Shown: one piece after another, positions 45,739 through 53,041 of the stretch
How the letters are laid out: each line of letters starts with the position of its first letter
How positions within the stretch are numbered: the stretch's first letter is position 1
From: JAUIET01 sp964352475
GTDB taxonomy: Bacteria; Pseudomonadota; Gammaproteobacteria; Pseudomonadales; JAUIET01
Direction: 5' to 3'
Length of the DNA stretch: 64,000 nt
Assembly (NCBI GenBank): GCA_964352475.1
Contig: CAYGSL010000004.1
Coordinates: 62,001 to 126,000 of the forward strand
Program-made: the position numbers and the translations under genes
Notes under the pieces: model-generated
What the model was told of the DNA's origin: nothing
What the model saw: only the letters and a program-made list of their open reading frames with translations
Databases searched by the model: none

Positions 45739-46325
45739 AGTATGAACACTCAGTCCTTGAGCAATGGATAACGCCTGATTCGCGTGTGCTTGATCTGGGT
45801 TGTGGCGATGGATCACTACTGGCGTTTCTTAAGCGCAGCCGTTCTGTGCACGGATGCGGTATCGAAATTGACCCCAGCCTTATCAGTGATGCAATTGCCA
45901 GCGGCGTAGATGTTTTGGAAAAGAACATTGACGACGGCCTGGACGTGTTTGGTGACAACAGTTTCGACACGGTTGTAATGACCCAAACACTGCAAGCGAT
46001 TCGTTATCCTGATCGGGCGCTTGTCGAAATGCTCAGAGTTGGACGAGAAGGCATTGTTACCTTCCCCAATTTTGCGCATTGGCGCTGCCGCTGGCATTTG
46101 AACTTTCATGGCCGAATGCCCGTATCAGAATTTATGCCTTACAGTTGGTATGACACACCGAATATTCATTTCTGTACGGTGAAAGATTTTGAAGACCTGT
46201 GTACCACCTTGTCGATACGCATTCTCGACCGGGAGTATCGCAGCGAGCACAACAGTTTCGAGCCATTAGTGCAAGGCATGCCTAACTTGTTCGCAAGCCA
46301 TGCAATCTACCGAATTAGCCTATGA
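45735..46325 (+). CDS. metW: MetW, partner of MetX in methionine biosynthesis
   Basis: MetW is a methyltransferase-fold protein. Motif I is VLDLGCGDGSLLAFL (about residues 17-31), with VMTQTLQAIRYP and FPNFAHWRCRWHL further on. In Pseudomonas it is required with MetX for homoserine acylation. The 196 residues fit. Four-base overlaps with metX and with the DUF4426 gene suggest tight coupling. Confidence 0.94.
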   Translation: MKYEHSVLEQWITPDSRVLDLGCGDGSLLAFLKRSRSVHGCGIEIDPSLISDAIASGVDVLEKNIDDGLDVFGDNSFDTVVMTQTLQAIRYPDRALVEMLRVGREGIVTFPNFAHWRCRWHLNFHGRMPVSEFMPYSWYDTPNIHFCTVKDFEDLCTTLSIRILDREYRSEHNSFEPLVQGMPNLFASHAIYRISL

Positions 46326-46771
46326 ATATTCTGCGAACAATCACCTTAGTCTGTTCACTTTGTTGCGCCGCATCGCTTGCCCAGGCTGAGCAGAAAGAAG
46401 TTTTTGGCGATTATGAGGTTCATTACAGTATTGTGCCAACAAGCTTTATTCCACAGGAAGCCGCTCGCGCCTATAAGATAGTTCGCGCGGGTAATCGCAT
46501 GTTGCTGAATATTTCCGTGCGGCGACTTACCCCTGACGACCCACTGAATGAAACTGCCGCACAAGCTGCGTTTGTATCGGCGATACGTCATGACCTGATG
46601 CGCCCTTTTACTCTTGATTTTAATGAAATCAGGGAACCTGGTGCCATCTATTACGTGAGCGACTTCCCTGCAATAAACGAAGAGCTTTCTCGCTTCAAAG
46701 TTAATGTGCAGGTTCCTGAACAGCCACTATTCGAATTCGAATTCGTTAAAAAAATGTACGTGGAAAAATGA
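46322..46771 (+). CDS. DUF4426 family periplasmic protein
   Basis: The 149 residues start with a signal peptide (LRTITLVCSLCCAASLAQAE). The mature part has the family stretches YEVHYSIVPTSFI-type (here YEVHYSIVPTSFIPQEAARAY in shortened form) and FEFEFVKKMYVE at the C-terminus. The function is unknown. It overlaps both metW and rdgB by four bases; this metW-DUF4426-rdgB order is conserved in Pseudomonas. Confidence 0.9.
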   Translation: MNILRTITLVCSLCCAASLAQAEQKEVFGDYEVHYSIVPTSFIPQEAARAYKIVRAGNRMLLNISVRRLTPDDPLNETAAQAAFVSAIRHDLMRPFTLDFNEIREPGAIYYVSDFPAINEELSRFKVNVQVPEQPLFEFEFVKKMYVEK

Positions 46772-47376
46772 CGTTGCAGCCAGGCAGTGAGATTCTGATT
46801 GCCAGTTCCAATCCCGGAAAGCTACGTGAGTTCGAACGAATTTTTTCGGCGATAGATGTGCACTGCAGACCACAATCTGAATTTGCTATTGATGACGCTG
46901 TAGAAGATGGCCTCAGTTTTGTTGAGAATGCAATAATCAAGGCGAGGCATGCTGCAAAACAATCGGGTCTTCCGGCACTTGCTGACGATTCCGGTTTGGA
47001 AGTTCCCGCTCTGAATGGTGCGCCCGGCATTTACTCCGCGCGTTATTCTGGAAGTGATGCGACTGATTCCAGCAACAACGCGGTACTACTGGACAATATG
47101 CGCGAACTGAAAGGCGAGCAGCGGCGCGCTTGCTTCCAATGCGTGCTCGTGTTGATGCGTCATGAACTGGATCCCACTCCTTTAATATGCCAGGGCACCT
47201 GGTGGGGAAGCATTCTTGACCAGCCACAAGGAGACCAGGGCTTCGGCTATGATCCTTTGTTTTACGTGGCCGAGGAACAATGCACCTCTGCACAATTGCC
47301 ATGTGACCGCAAGAATCAGATCAGCCACCGCGGGCGTGCACTTCAATTGCTGATCAAGCATCTTGCCAAACAGTGA
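46768..47376 (+). CDS. rdgB: XTP/dITP pyrophosphatase (Ham1/RdgB)
   Basis: RdgB removes non-canonical purine nucleotides such as dITP and XTP from the pool. The family segments are ASSNPGKLREFERIF near the N-terminus, the DDSGLEVPALNGAPGIYSARY core (catalytic Asp in ADDSGL, about residue 72) and GDQGFGYDPLFYV. The 202 residues are normal. It overlaps both neighbours. Confidence 0.96.
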   Translation: MTLQPGSEILIASSNPGKLREFERIFSAIDVHCRPQSEFAIDDAVEDGLSFVENAIIKARHAAKQSGLPALADDSGLEVPALNGAPGIYSARYSGSDATDSSNNAVLLDNMRELKGEQRRACFQCVLVLMRHELDPTPLICQGTWWGSILDQPQGDQGFGYDPLFYVAEEQCTSAQLPCDRKNQISHRGRALQLLIKHLAKQ

Positions 47377-48533
47377 GCGAGATTCCTGCCGGCATTTACA
47401 TCCATATTCCGTGGTGCGTGAGAAAGTGTCCTTACTGCGATTTTAATTCACATGAGTTTGGCGGCGAGCTTCCGGAAAACCGTTACTTACCGGCGCTGCA
47501 ACAGGACATAAGCGCAGAAGCGAATAGATTCCATGGAAGGGAAGTCAGCAGTGTGTTTTTTGGCGGAGGCACACCGAGCTTGTTCAGTGCTGCAAGCATT
47601 CATCGAATTCTCGATTTAGTGGCAGCCAACTTCCGGGTTGCTGCCAATCTGGAAGTAACACTGGAAGCAAACCCCGGAACGGTTGAGCAAGGAAAATTTT
47701 CTGCGTTCAGAGCAGCCGGCGTGAATCGAGTATCACTGGGCGTGCAAAGCTTTGATGACCGTCACTTGCAATCATTGGGACGGATACACACAGCGGGTGA
47801 AGCGCAGCGTGCCATTGGCTCAATTATTGATGCCGGTTTTGAGCGTTGGAATATCGATCTTATGCACGGTTTACCGGAGCAAACTCCGGCGCAAGCAATC
47901 ACTGATTTGGAAACAGCGCTGTCGTTCAAGCCGTCTCACGTTTCCTGGTATCAGCTCACCATCGAACCTAATACTGTTTTTTACAGCACGCAACCAGGCC
48001 TACCGGGTGACGACACTCTTGCCGATATTCAGAGCGCTGGTCATGCCTTGTTGGCGTCCAGCGGACTGATGCAATACGAAGTATCAGCTTATGCAAAACC
48101 TGGGCAACGTTGCCAACATAATCTTAACTACTGGCAATTCGGAGATTATGCAGCGCTGGGGGCAGGCGCGCATGGAAAGTTTTCATCTGCTCATTCACAC
48201 GAACTTAAGGTCGACCGTTACTGGAAGCAGCGGCAGCCCAATACCTACATCACTGATGTGAACAAGGAAGCCGGCAGCCGCACTTTAAGCGAGCAAGACT
48301 TGATCTTTGAATTCATGCTGAATGCACTCCGCTTGATTGAGGGTTTTGATACGCAATTGTTCGAAGCTAGAACCGGACTGCCATACTCATCAGTGGCAGC
48401 CGATATCAACGATCTGCTCACCGAAGGCTTACTTGAAAAAGATCAGCAGCGAATAGCGGCCACAGCTTTGGGGCAGAGATTTCTAAACGACGTGACCGCT
48501 CGTTTTCTGAGTGAGCAAGAAACTTTGCAATGA
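47373..48533 (+). CDS. hemW: HemW, radical SAM heme-binding protein (formerly oxygen-independent CPO-like)
   Basis: The radical SAM cysteines are Cys15, Cys19 and Cys22 in IPWCVRKCPYCDFNSH. FFGGGTPSLFS, EANPGTVEQ and GVQSFDDRHLQSLGR follow, then the HemN C-terminal domain. Proteins with the CxxxCxxC spacing and lacking the HemN N-terminal extension are HemW heme chaperones and do not oxidise coproporphyrinogen. The 386 residues start at GTG. It overlaps the next gene by four bases. Confidence 0.95.
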   Translation: MSEIPAGIYIHIPWCVRKCPYCDFNSHEFGGELPENRYLPALQQDISAEANRFHGREVSSVFFGGGTPSLFSAASIHRILDLVAANFRVAANLEVTLEANPGTVEQGKFSAFRAAGVNRVSLGVQSFDDRHLQSLGRIHTAGEAQRAIGSIIDAGFERWNIDLMHGLPEQTPAQAITDLETALSFKPSHVSWYQLTIEPNTVFYSTQPGLPGDDTLADIQSAGHALLASSGLMQYEVSAYAKPGQRCQHNLNYWQFGDYAALGAGAHGKFSSAHSHELKVDRYWKQRQPNTYITDVNKEAGSRTLSEQDLIFEFMLNALRLIEGFDTQLFEARTGLPYSSVAADINDLLTEGLLEKDQQRIAATALGQRFLNDVTARFLSEQETLQ

Positions 48534-49348
48534 GCACGGCTTTGTTCCCCAAATCAGGTTGGGTCAAGTTCGACCACGATTCTAAGCTGGCTAGCTGGCA
48601 ACAACTTGCCTTGCCTGCTGCGATTGAAAGCGTAACGTCCGAGCACAACAAACAGTGGCATAGACAACAAGGAACCTGGTTTGTAGGCGTCAATGCTTTA
48701 CCCAACGATGCACAAGGCAGAATTGCCGGAAGTAAAGCGCTGAGTGGTGCCGCAGTCAACTTCCTGCGGCGATATGTTCAATCTGCATTTGGAATACTAG
48801 ATTTAACATCGACTGGCATTGAATGGGATCGCGCACAAGTTTCCGTCTGCTACCCGGATTATCCCAAAAAGAGCCCGGAAGAGTCTGACACTGCGCACCT
48901 GTTTCGCTTGCAACATGATGCCGCGCATGTGGATGGCCTGCTGAGAGAGCGCGGAAGCAAAGCCCGTTACCTAAGGGAGCATCATGCGTTCATTCTGGGT
49001 ATTCCCTTGTCCAAATACAGCGCTAATGCAGCGCCTTTTGTAGTTTGGGAAAATTCTCATACTATAATCCAACAGCGTTTACGAGAGCGGTTTAGCGAGG
49101 TACCTGTTCAGGATTGGCATAATGAAGACATTAGCCAGGCCTACATTCAGGCGCGCAGAGAGGTATTTACCGTTTGCGATCGTAAAGAAATCTACGCACA
49201 ACCCGGGGAATCATTTGCGGTGCACAGATTGGCAGTGCATGGCATGGCGCCTTGGGCGAAGCATGCCAGCAGTGATTCAAGCGGCCGTATGATCGCCTAT
49301 TTTCGACCGCAAATTATTGATGCCTGGCAATGGCTGAACGCCAAGTAG
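48530..49348 (+). CDS. Putative Fe(II)/2-oxoglutarate-type dioxygenase-like protein
   Basis: I recognise no named family. The 272 residues show a pattern consistent with PhyH-like dioxygenases: HxD in AAHVDG (His134, Asp136), then VHG with His237 about 100 residues later, and GRMIAYFRP with Arg253 and Arg259 as candidates for 2-oxoglutarate binding. A central segment (HHAFILGIPL and NAAPFVVWENSH) reads like the jelly-roll strands next to such a site. No signal peptide is seen. It overlaps hemW by four bases and so is co-translated with it. The substrate is unknown, and the enzyme class is inferred from spacing only. Confidence 0.6.
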   Translation: MSTALFPKSGWVKFDHDSKLASWQQLALPAAIESVTSEHNKQWHRQQGTWFVGVNALPNDAQGRIAGSKALSGAAVNFLRRYVQSAFGILDLTSTGIEWDRAQVSVCYPDYPKKSPEESDTAHLFRLQHDAAHVDGLLRERGSKARYLREHHAFILGIPLSKYSANAAPFVVWENSHTIIQQRLRERFSEVPVQDWHNEDISQAYIQARREVFTVCDRKEIYAQPGESFAVHRLAVHGMAPWAKHASSDSSGRMIAYFRPQIIDAWQWLNAK

Positions 49349-49362
49349 GCGCCTGGCGATAC

Positions 49363-50055
49363 CTATTGAATCTTTTGCCGGTTCAGGTGGCCAACCTTCA
49401 CGTAGATCAGAGCGCCATCTTCTTTTGTATAGGGTTTATGTTTGCTTAAGTGCGGGCTGCGCAGCCAGCTCCCCTTTGGGTAGGCGCCGTGCTCATCGTG
49501 AAACGTGCCTTCCAGCACAAGAATCTCTTCGCCACCCCAATGAGTATGTTCATTAAACTGTGTGTTCGGATCCCATTTAACCAGGGCAACGCTTTCACCT
49601 TCATATTCATGCAGAGGCATAACTGAGAGACCGGGTACAAGTCCGGGGCGCCACTTGGTGGTAGCGGTGTCTATCCATTTCTGCTCCTGATCATCCAACT
49701 CAAACTGCTGCAACTTAACAAATATGGTAGTCCCTTCTGGCCCAACCCTGGGTGTATGCGCGGTACCAATCGGGTTTCGTACATAAGAGCCGGCGTGATA
49801 GTCCGCGTGCTCATCAGAAAATACTCCGTCAAGCACAAAAAACTCTTCGCCACCGCTGTGAGCATGCGATGAAAACTCGCTATTTGGCGCATAGCGAACA
49901 ATACTGGTTGCCCTGGCTACCTCGTCACCCACTCGGTCCAGCATCATGCGTTCAACGCCCGGCATAGGTGACAGTACCCACCGATAATCTGCCGGTCTTA
50001 CGACGGCTCGCTCATCGAAGTTGGCGTTGATACGTGTTTCTTTCTGGCTTGACAT
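49363..50055 (-). CDS. Two-cupin protein, ChrR-like
   Basis: The 230 residues contain two similar cupin domains. The first has HAHSGGEEFFVLDG (His64, His66, Glu70) and the second HTHWGGEEILVLEG (His170, His172, Glu176); each is followed by DEH and a Gly-Ser-x-x-R-x-P stretch. This is the ChrR-type cupin, seen in zinc anti-sigma factors, but the N-terminal zinc-binding anti-sigma domain is missing and no ECF sigma gene is adjacent. A role as a metal-bound sensor or enzyme is open. The frame extends upstream to 50241, but the ATG at 50055 with GGAG ahead of it is the credible start. Confidence 0.85.
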   Translation of the reverse strand: MSSQKETRINANFDERAVVRPADYRWVLSPMPGVERMMLDRVGDEVARATSIVRYAPNSEFSSHAHSGGEEFFVLDGVFSDEHADYHAGSYVRNPIGTAHTPRVGPEGTTIFVKLQQFELDDQEQKWIDTATTKWRPGLVPGLSVMPLHEYEGESVALVKWDPNTQFNEHTHWGGEEILVLEGTFHDEHGAYPKGSWLRSPHLSKHKPYTKEDGALIYVKVGHLNRQKIQ

Positions 50056-50208
50056 AAACTGACTCCATGCTGGTATTTCTGTATTCGGGCTTGAAGCCTG
50101 CTGAAATGACTTTGATAGCCACAATACACAAAAGTTGCGCGACCTCCGACTGCTTATTAAAACGTGCACCACCCAAAAGTCACCCGATTCAGGCTCTACA
50201 CGCGAATA

Positions 50209-50226
50209 TGTAAAGCAAGCTTGACA
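50209..50226. promoter_or_regulatory. Dyad 1, candidate operator at the -35
   Basis: GTAAAGC-AA-GCTTGAC is an inverted repeat with one mismatch per arm that includes the TTGACA -35 hexamer. It resembles dyad 2 downstream. Confidence 0.5.
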
Positions 50227-50249
50227 CCAAAGTAGGCACACATTATAGT
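50221..50249 (+). promoter_or_regulatory. Near-consensus promoter of the membrane protein/XRE pair
   Basis: A perfect TTGACA (50221-50226), 17 bases, then TATAGT (50244-50249). A strong Shine-Dalgarno AGGAGGT (50264-50270) precedes the ATG at 50276. Such a strong signal is expected to need repression. Confidence 0.8.
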
Positions 50250-50264
50250 AAAGCTTCCTTTACA
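50247..50264. promoter_or_regulatory. Dyad 2, candidate operator at the transcription start
   Basis: GTAAAG-CTTC-CTTTAC is a perfect inverted repeat covering the end of the -10 and the expected start site. Shared GTAAAGC with dyad 1 suggests one protein binds both, most simply the XRE product of the same operon. Confidence 0.55.
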
Positions 50265-50275
50265 GGAGGTGCCTC

Positions 50276-50689
50276 ATGGAACAAGTTAGTTACAAACAAG
50301 CGCAGCGACGTTATATCCGGATTTTTTGGCCTGTTATGGCCGTATACATTGTTACCTGCTTTGCAGGGCCTGCATTGATAGCTGTCGTAGACCCGCAACC
50401 AACATGGTTTAAACCGGTAATCGCATTGTTGACCGCATCACCACTAGCCATTGTTTTCTGGCTATTGCTAAGACACATACGCGAAACTGACGAGTACACT
50501 CGTAGTCAAATGGTATCTGCCATACTGCCGGCTGCCGCCATCACTCTAGCGTTAACGTCATTCTGGGGATTTATGGAAATCTACGGCGTTGTAATGCTGC
50601 CCGAAAGAGTGTCGGCGATGTTCTTTGTTAGCCCAATCTTCTTCGGCCTTTGGGCTATGATTCATCGCATCAAAAGTGCCCACTCATAG
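50276..50689 (+). CDS. Four-helix membrane protein paired with an XRE regulator
   Basis: The 137 residues give four hydrophobic segments at about 14-37, 44-65, 77-100 and 112-132, with a charged loop RHIRETDEYTRSQM between the second and third. I recognise no enzymatic motif. Its stop shares a base with the GTG of the XRE gene. Small membrane proteins of this size next to such short XRE regulators are common in bacteria; the job of the pair is unknown. Confidence 0.8.
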   Translation: MEQVSYKQAQRRYIRIFWPVMAVYIVTCFAGPALIAVVDPQPTWFKPVIALLTASPLAIVFWLLLRHIRETDEYTRSQMVSAILPAAAITLALTSFWGFMEIYGVVMLPERVSAMFFVSPIFFGLWAMIHRIKSAHS

Positions 50690-50883
50690 TGAAGAACGCT
50701 CTAAAAGAGCTACGGAAAGATCGCGGTTGGAGTCAGGGAGATCTAGCCGATCAACTGGGTGTATCCAGACAATCAGTCAATGCCATTGAAACAGGGCGTT
50801 ATGACCCGTCGTTACCACTGGCGTTCAAGATCGCCCGGCTATTTGGCTGCGGTATTGAGGATGTGTTTCAGGAAGACGATTAA
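50689..50883 (+). CDS. Short XRE-family transcriptional regulator
   Basis: The 64 residues are one HTH_3 domain: LKELRKDRGWSQGDLADQLG, VSRQSVNAIETGRYDPSL (recognition helix) and AFKIARLFGCGIEDVF. There is no sensor domain. The GTG at 50689 (TAGTG overlap) gives the family's usual start (KNALKELR); a TTG at 50650 would add 13 residues with poor fit. It probably represses its own operon through the two dyads upstream. Its end overlaps the end of trmB by four bases on the other strand. Confidence 0.88.
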   Translation: MKNALKELRKDRGWSQGDLADQLGVSRQSVNAIETGRYDPSLPLAFKIARLFGCGIEDVFQEDD

Positions 50884-51584
50884 TCTAACCGGAATATTAA
50901 ATCCCAGACCCCATGACCAAGCTGCGTACCGCGACGCTCAAATTTGGTTTCGGGTCGGAATTCCGGTCTTGCAATAAACTGTGATTTTCTAGCGCTGTTT
51001 TTCCACTCGGTCTGTTGTTCCAGCAGCTCCAGACAATACTCTGCGTAGGGCTGCCAATCGGTTGCTATGTGCAGGCTAGCTCCGGACTTGAGCCTTGTGC
51101 TCAGTAAATCCAGGAACGACTGTTGAACAATACGGCGCTTGTGATGGCGCTTCTTCGGCCAAGGGTCCGGGAAATAGAGTTGCAATCGGTCAATGCTTTG
51201 AGGGGGAAAGCATTGGTTCAAAACCGCTATTGCATCGGCTCGGTATACGCGCAGGTTTGACAAACCATGCTCGCTGGCACCGGCTAGCAGACGCCCCACA
51301 CCAGGCGTGTGTACCTCTATGCCTATAAAGTCTCGCCCAGGATCTGCCAACGCCATTTCCAGCAAGGAGTCACCCATGCCAAAACCGATTTCAACGACCA
51401 GTTCCGCTCGTCGGCCAAATAATTCTTCAGGCGCGATCAAGCCTTGCTCAAGCTCCAGTCCGAATTGCGCCCAGTTAGCCTCCAGCGCTTCAGACTGAGC
51501 CGCTGTCATACGGCCGGTACGCAATACAAAACTGCGGATGGCGCGGTGATTTTCTGGCTCGTCCTTGTTTTGAGCGGAGGTCAC
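50880..51584 (-). CDS. trmB: tRNA (guanine-46-N7)-methyltransferase
   Basis: TrmB makes m7G46 in the variable loop of tRNA. The SAM-binding motif VVEIGFGMGDSLLEM (about residues 54-68) and the signature LYFPDPWPKKRHHKRRI (about 140-156) are clear. The 234 residues start at a GTG. It is the last gene of the ftsY-ftsE-ftsX-rpoH-DUF423-trmB run; in Pseudomonas trmB lies close to hemW, so the genes between the two here look inserted. Confidence 0.96.
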   Translation of the reverse strand: MTSAQNKDEPENHRAIRSFVLRTGRMTAAQSEALEANWAQFGLELEQGLIAPEELFGRRAELVVEIGFGMGDSLLEMALADPGRDFIGIEVHTPGVGRLLAGASEHGLSNLRVYRADAIAVLNQCFPPQSIDRLQLYFPDPWPKKRHHKRRIVQQSFLDLLSTRLKSGASLHIATDWQPYAEYCLELLEQQTEWKNSARKSQFIARPEFRPETKFERRGTQLGHGVWDLIFRLD

Positions 51585-51603
51585 GTGCTATCGCTGCCTG
51601 AAA

Positions 51604-51993
51604 CTAAGACACTACCGTGAGGCGATACGCAGCGTTTGCCAACATCGCCCAGCCGGCAATGAAGCACAAACCACCCAAGGGCGTAACTGGGCCAGGCCAG
51701 CGCATATCTGTTAGGGTTAGCAGGTAGATTGATCCGGAAAACAACACGATGCCGGCAAGAAACAGACGCGCCGCCCAATCGAGAGATGCAACGTCACGAA
51801 ACTGCAGAAGTAGCACGCCTGTTAGCACCAGAGCCAAGGCATGGAACATTTGATATTGAACGCCTGTTTGAAAAGCCGCTAGCGATTCCGCAGAAAGACG
51901 CGCTTTTAATGCGTGCGCACCAAATGCGCCAAATACAACGGCAAAAAGGCCGGACAAACTGCCGGCCATTAGCGCAAATTTTGCCATGTTCAA
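51604..51993 (-). CDS. DUF423 family membrane protein
   Basis: The 129 residues have four hydrophobic helices and the family start GSLSGLFAVVFGAFGAHALK, here with the AFGAHALK signature, plus TPLGGLCFIAGW near the C-terminus. The function is unknown. It starts seven bases after the rpoH stop, with no terminator between, so heat-shock induction of rpoH would read into it. Confidence 0.9.
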   Translation of the reverse strand: MNMAKFALMAGSLSGLFAVVFGAFGAHALKARLSAESLAAFQTGVQYQMFHALALVLTGVLLLQFRDVASLDWAARLFLAGIVLFSGSIYLLTLTDMRWPGPVTPLGGLCFIAGWAMLANAAYRLTVVS

Positions 51994-52000
51994 CAGCCCT

Positions 52001-52873
52001 TTAGGCGACCAGGGCGGTTTTTACTTTCTTCATCGCATTTTGTTCGAGCTGACGAATACGCTCAGCGGACACGCCGTACTCTTCGGCGAGTTCGTGCAAT
52101 GTGGCTTTGCTATCAGCCAACCAGCGCTTACGTAAAATATCGCTGCTGCGCTCATCCAATTCATTAATAGCTGAATAAAGCTTTTGCTGAGTGCTGGCTT
52201 CCCAATCTTCATCTTCCAGACGTTTGGCAGGGTCTGCGTTACTGTCTTCCAGATAATGAATCGGTGCGTATGCGTTCTCGTCATCAGCGTCAGTCGGCGC
52301 ATCAAATGTCATATCGCTGGCAGCAAGCCGGCCTTCCATTTGTTGCACGTCTTTTAATTCAACGCCCAGGTCTTTTGCTACGGCTTTGGCTTCATCATGA
52401 CTCAACCAGGCCAGCTTTTTCTTGTTGCTGCGCAAATTGAAAAACAGTTTACGTTGCGCTTTGGTGGTCGCAATTTTAACGATTCGCCAGTTGCGAATCA
52501 CGTACTCGTGAATCTCGGCTTTTATCCAATGCACCGCAAACGACACCAGCCGCACACCTTTCTCGGGATTGAAACGCTTAACTGCCTTCATCAGGCCCAC
52601 ATTGCCTTCCTGAATAAGATCGGCTTGCGCCAAGCCATAACCGCTGTAGCTTTTTGCAATGTGCACCACAAAGCGCAGGTGAGAAATAACCAGTTCGCGA
52701 GCTGCTTCCAGATCTTCCTGGTAATAGTAGGCTTCAGCCAATTCCTGCTCACGCTCACGGCTTAAAACAGGTATTGAACCAATCGATTGAATGTACGCAC
52801 CCAGATTGGCACCGGGCACCAACATTGGCGCAGGTATCATGCTGTTTTGCGAGGTTTCCATCAGTTGTCCCAT
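52001..52873 (-). CDS. rpoH: RNA polymerase sigma-32 factor RpoH
   Basis: RpoH directs transcription of heat-shock genes. Region 2 has LVISHLRFVVHIAKSYSGYG and the core-binding QADLIQEGNVGLMKAVKRFNPEKG (quoted in part), then VRLVSFAVHWIKAEIHEYVIRNWR; Q-R-K-L-F-F-N-L-R is the RpoH box; region 4 ends SAERIRQLEQNAMKK. The 290 residues are normal. The upstream region carries an unusually rich set of control sites, given separately. It is 168 bases downstream of ftsX, the conserved neighbour. Confidence 0.98.
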   Translation of the reverse strand: MGQLMETSQNSMIPAPMLVPGANLGAYIQSIGSIPVLSREREQELAEAYYYQEDLEAARELVISHLRFVVHIAKSYSGYGLAQADLIQEGNVGLMKAVKRFNPEKGVRLVSFAVHWIKAEIHEYVIRNWRIVKIATTKAQRKLFFNLRSNKKKLAWLSHDEAKAVAKDLGVELKDVQQMEGRLAASDMTFDAPTDADDENAYAPIHYLEDSNADPAKRLEDEDWEASTQQKLYSAINELDERSSDILRKRWLADSKATLHELAEEYGVSAERIRQLEQNAMKKVKTALVA

Positions 52874-52897
52874 CGGTGTATTCCTATGTGTTCTATT

Positions 52898-52924
52898 CTA
52901 GCACTCCTGACATTAGAGTGCTAA
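52898..52924. promoter_or_regulatory. CIRCE-type element (HrcA operator) before rpoH
   Basis: CTAGCACTC-N9-GAGTGCTAA matches the CIRCE consensus TTAGCACTC-N9-GAGTGCTAA at 17 of 18 arm positions, with exact spacing. It lies 25 bases before the rpoH ATG and covers the -10 and the predicted start of the sigma-E-like promoter, a typical repressor position. Confidence 0.88.
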
Positions 52925-52939
52925 TTTGGAAAAAGTTCC
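52913..52939 (-). promoter_or_regulatory. Sigma-E-like promoter of rpoH
   Basis: On the minus strand GGAACTT (52939-52933), 15 bases, then TCTAA (52917-52913). This fits the RpoE consensus (GGAACTT, 15-17 bases, TCTGA/TCAAA-like) and parallels rpoHp3 of E. coli. The -10 lies within the CIRCE element. Confidence 0.65.
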
Positions 52940-52971
52940 CTAAGCTCTTAATATTTAACGGATTAATCGCT

Positions 52972-52999
52972 ATTTTGGGGCAAATAGCTGGATTTCAAG
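52972..52999 (-). promoter_or_regulatory. Sigma-32-like promoter of rpoH
   Basis: On the minus strand CTTGAAA (52999-52993), 12 bases, then CCCCAAAAT (52980-52972). The -35 is perfect and the spacing equals that of the E. coli groE promoter; the -10 differs from CCCCATNT at one main position. It would let RpoH drive its own gene. Confidence 0.6.
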
Positions 53000-53041
53000 G
53001 GCATAATTCAAAGGAAGTGTTAATTGCTTAATAAATAACCA

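Noticed and set aside
50056..50241. 62-residue N-terminal extension of the cupin protein
   Set aside because: The residues look like noncoding translation, and the ATG at 50055 has a ribosome-binding site and matches the domain start.
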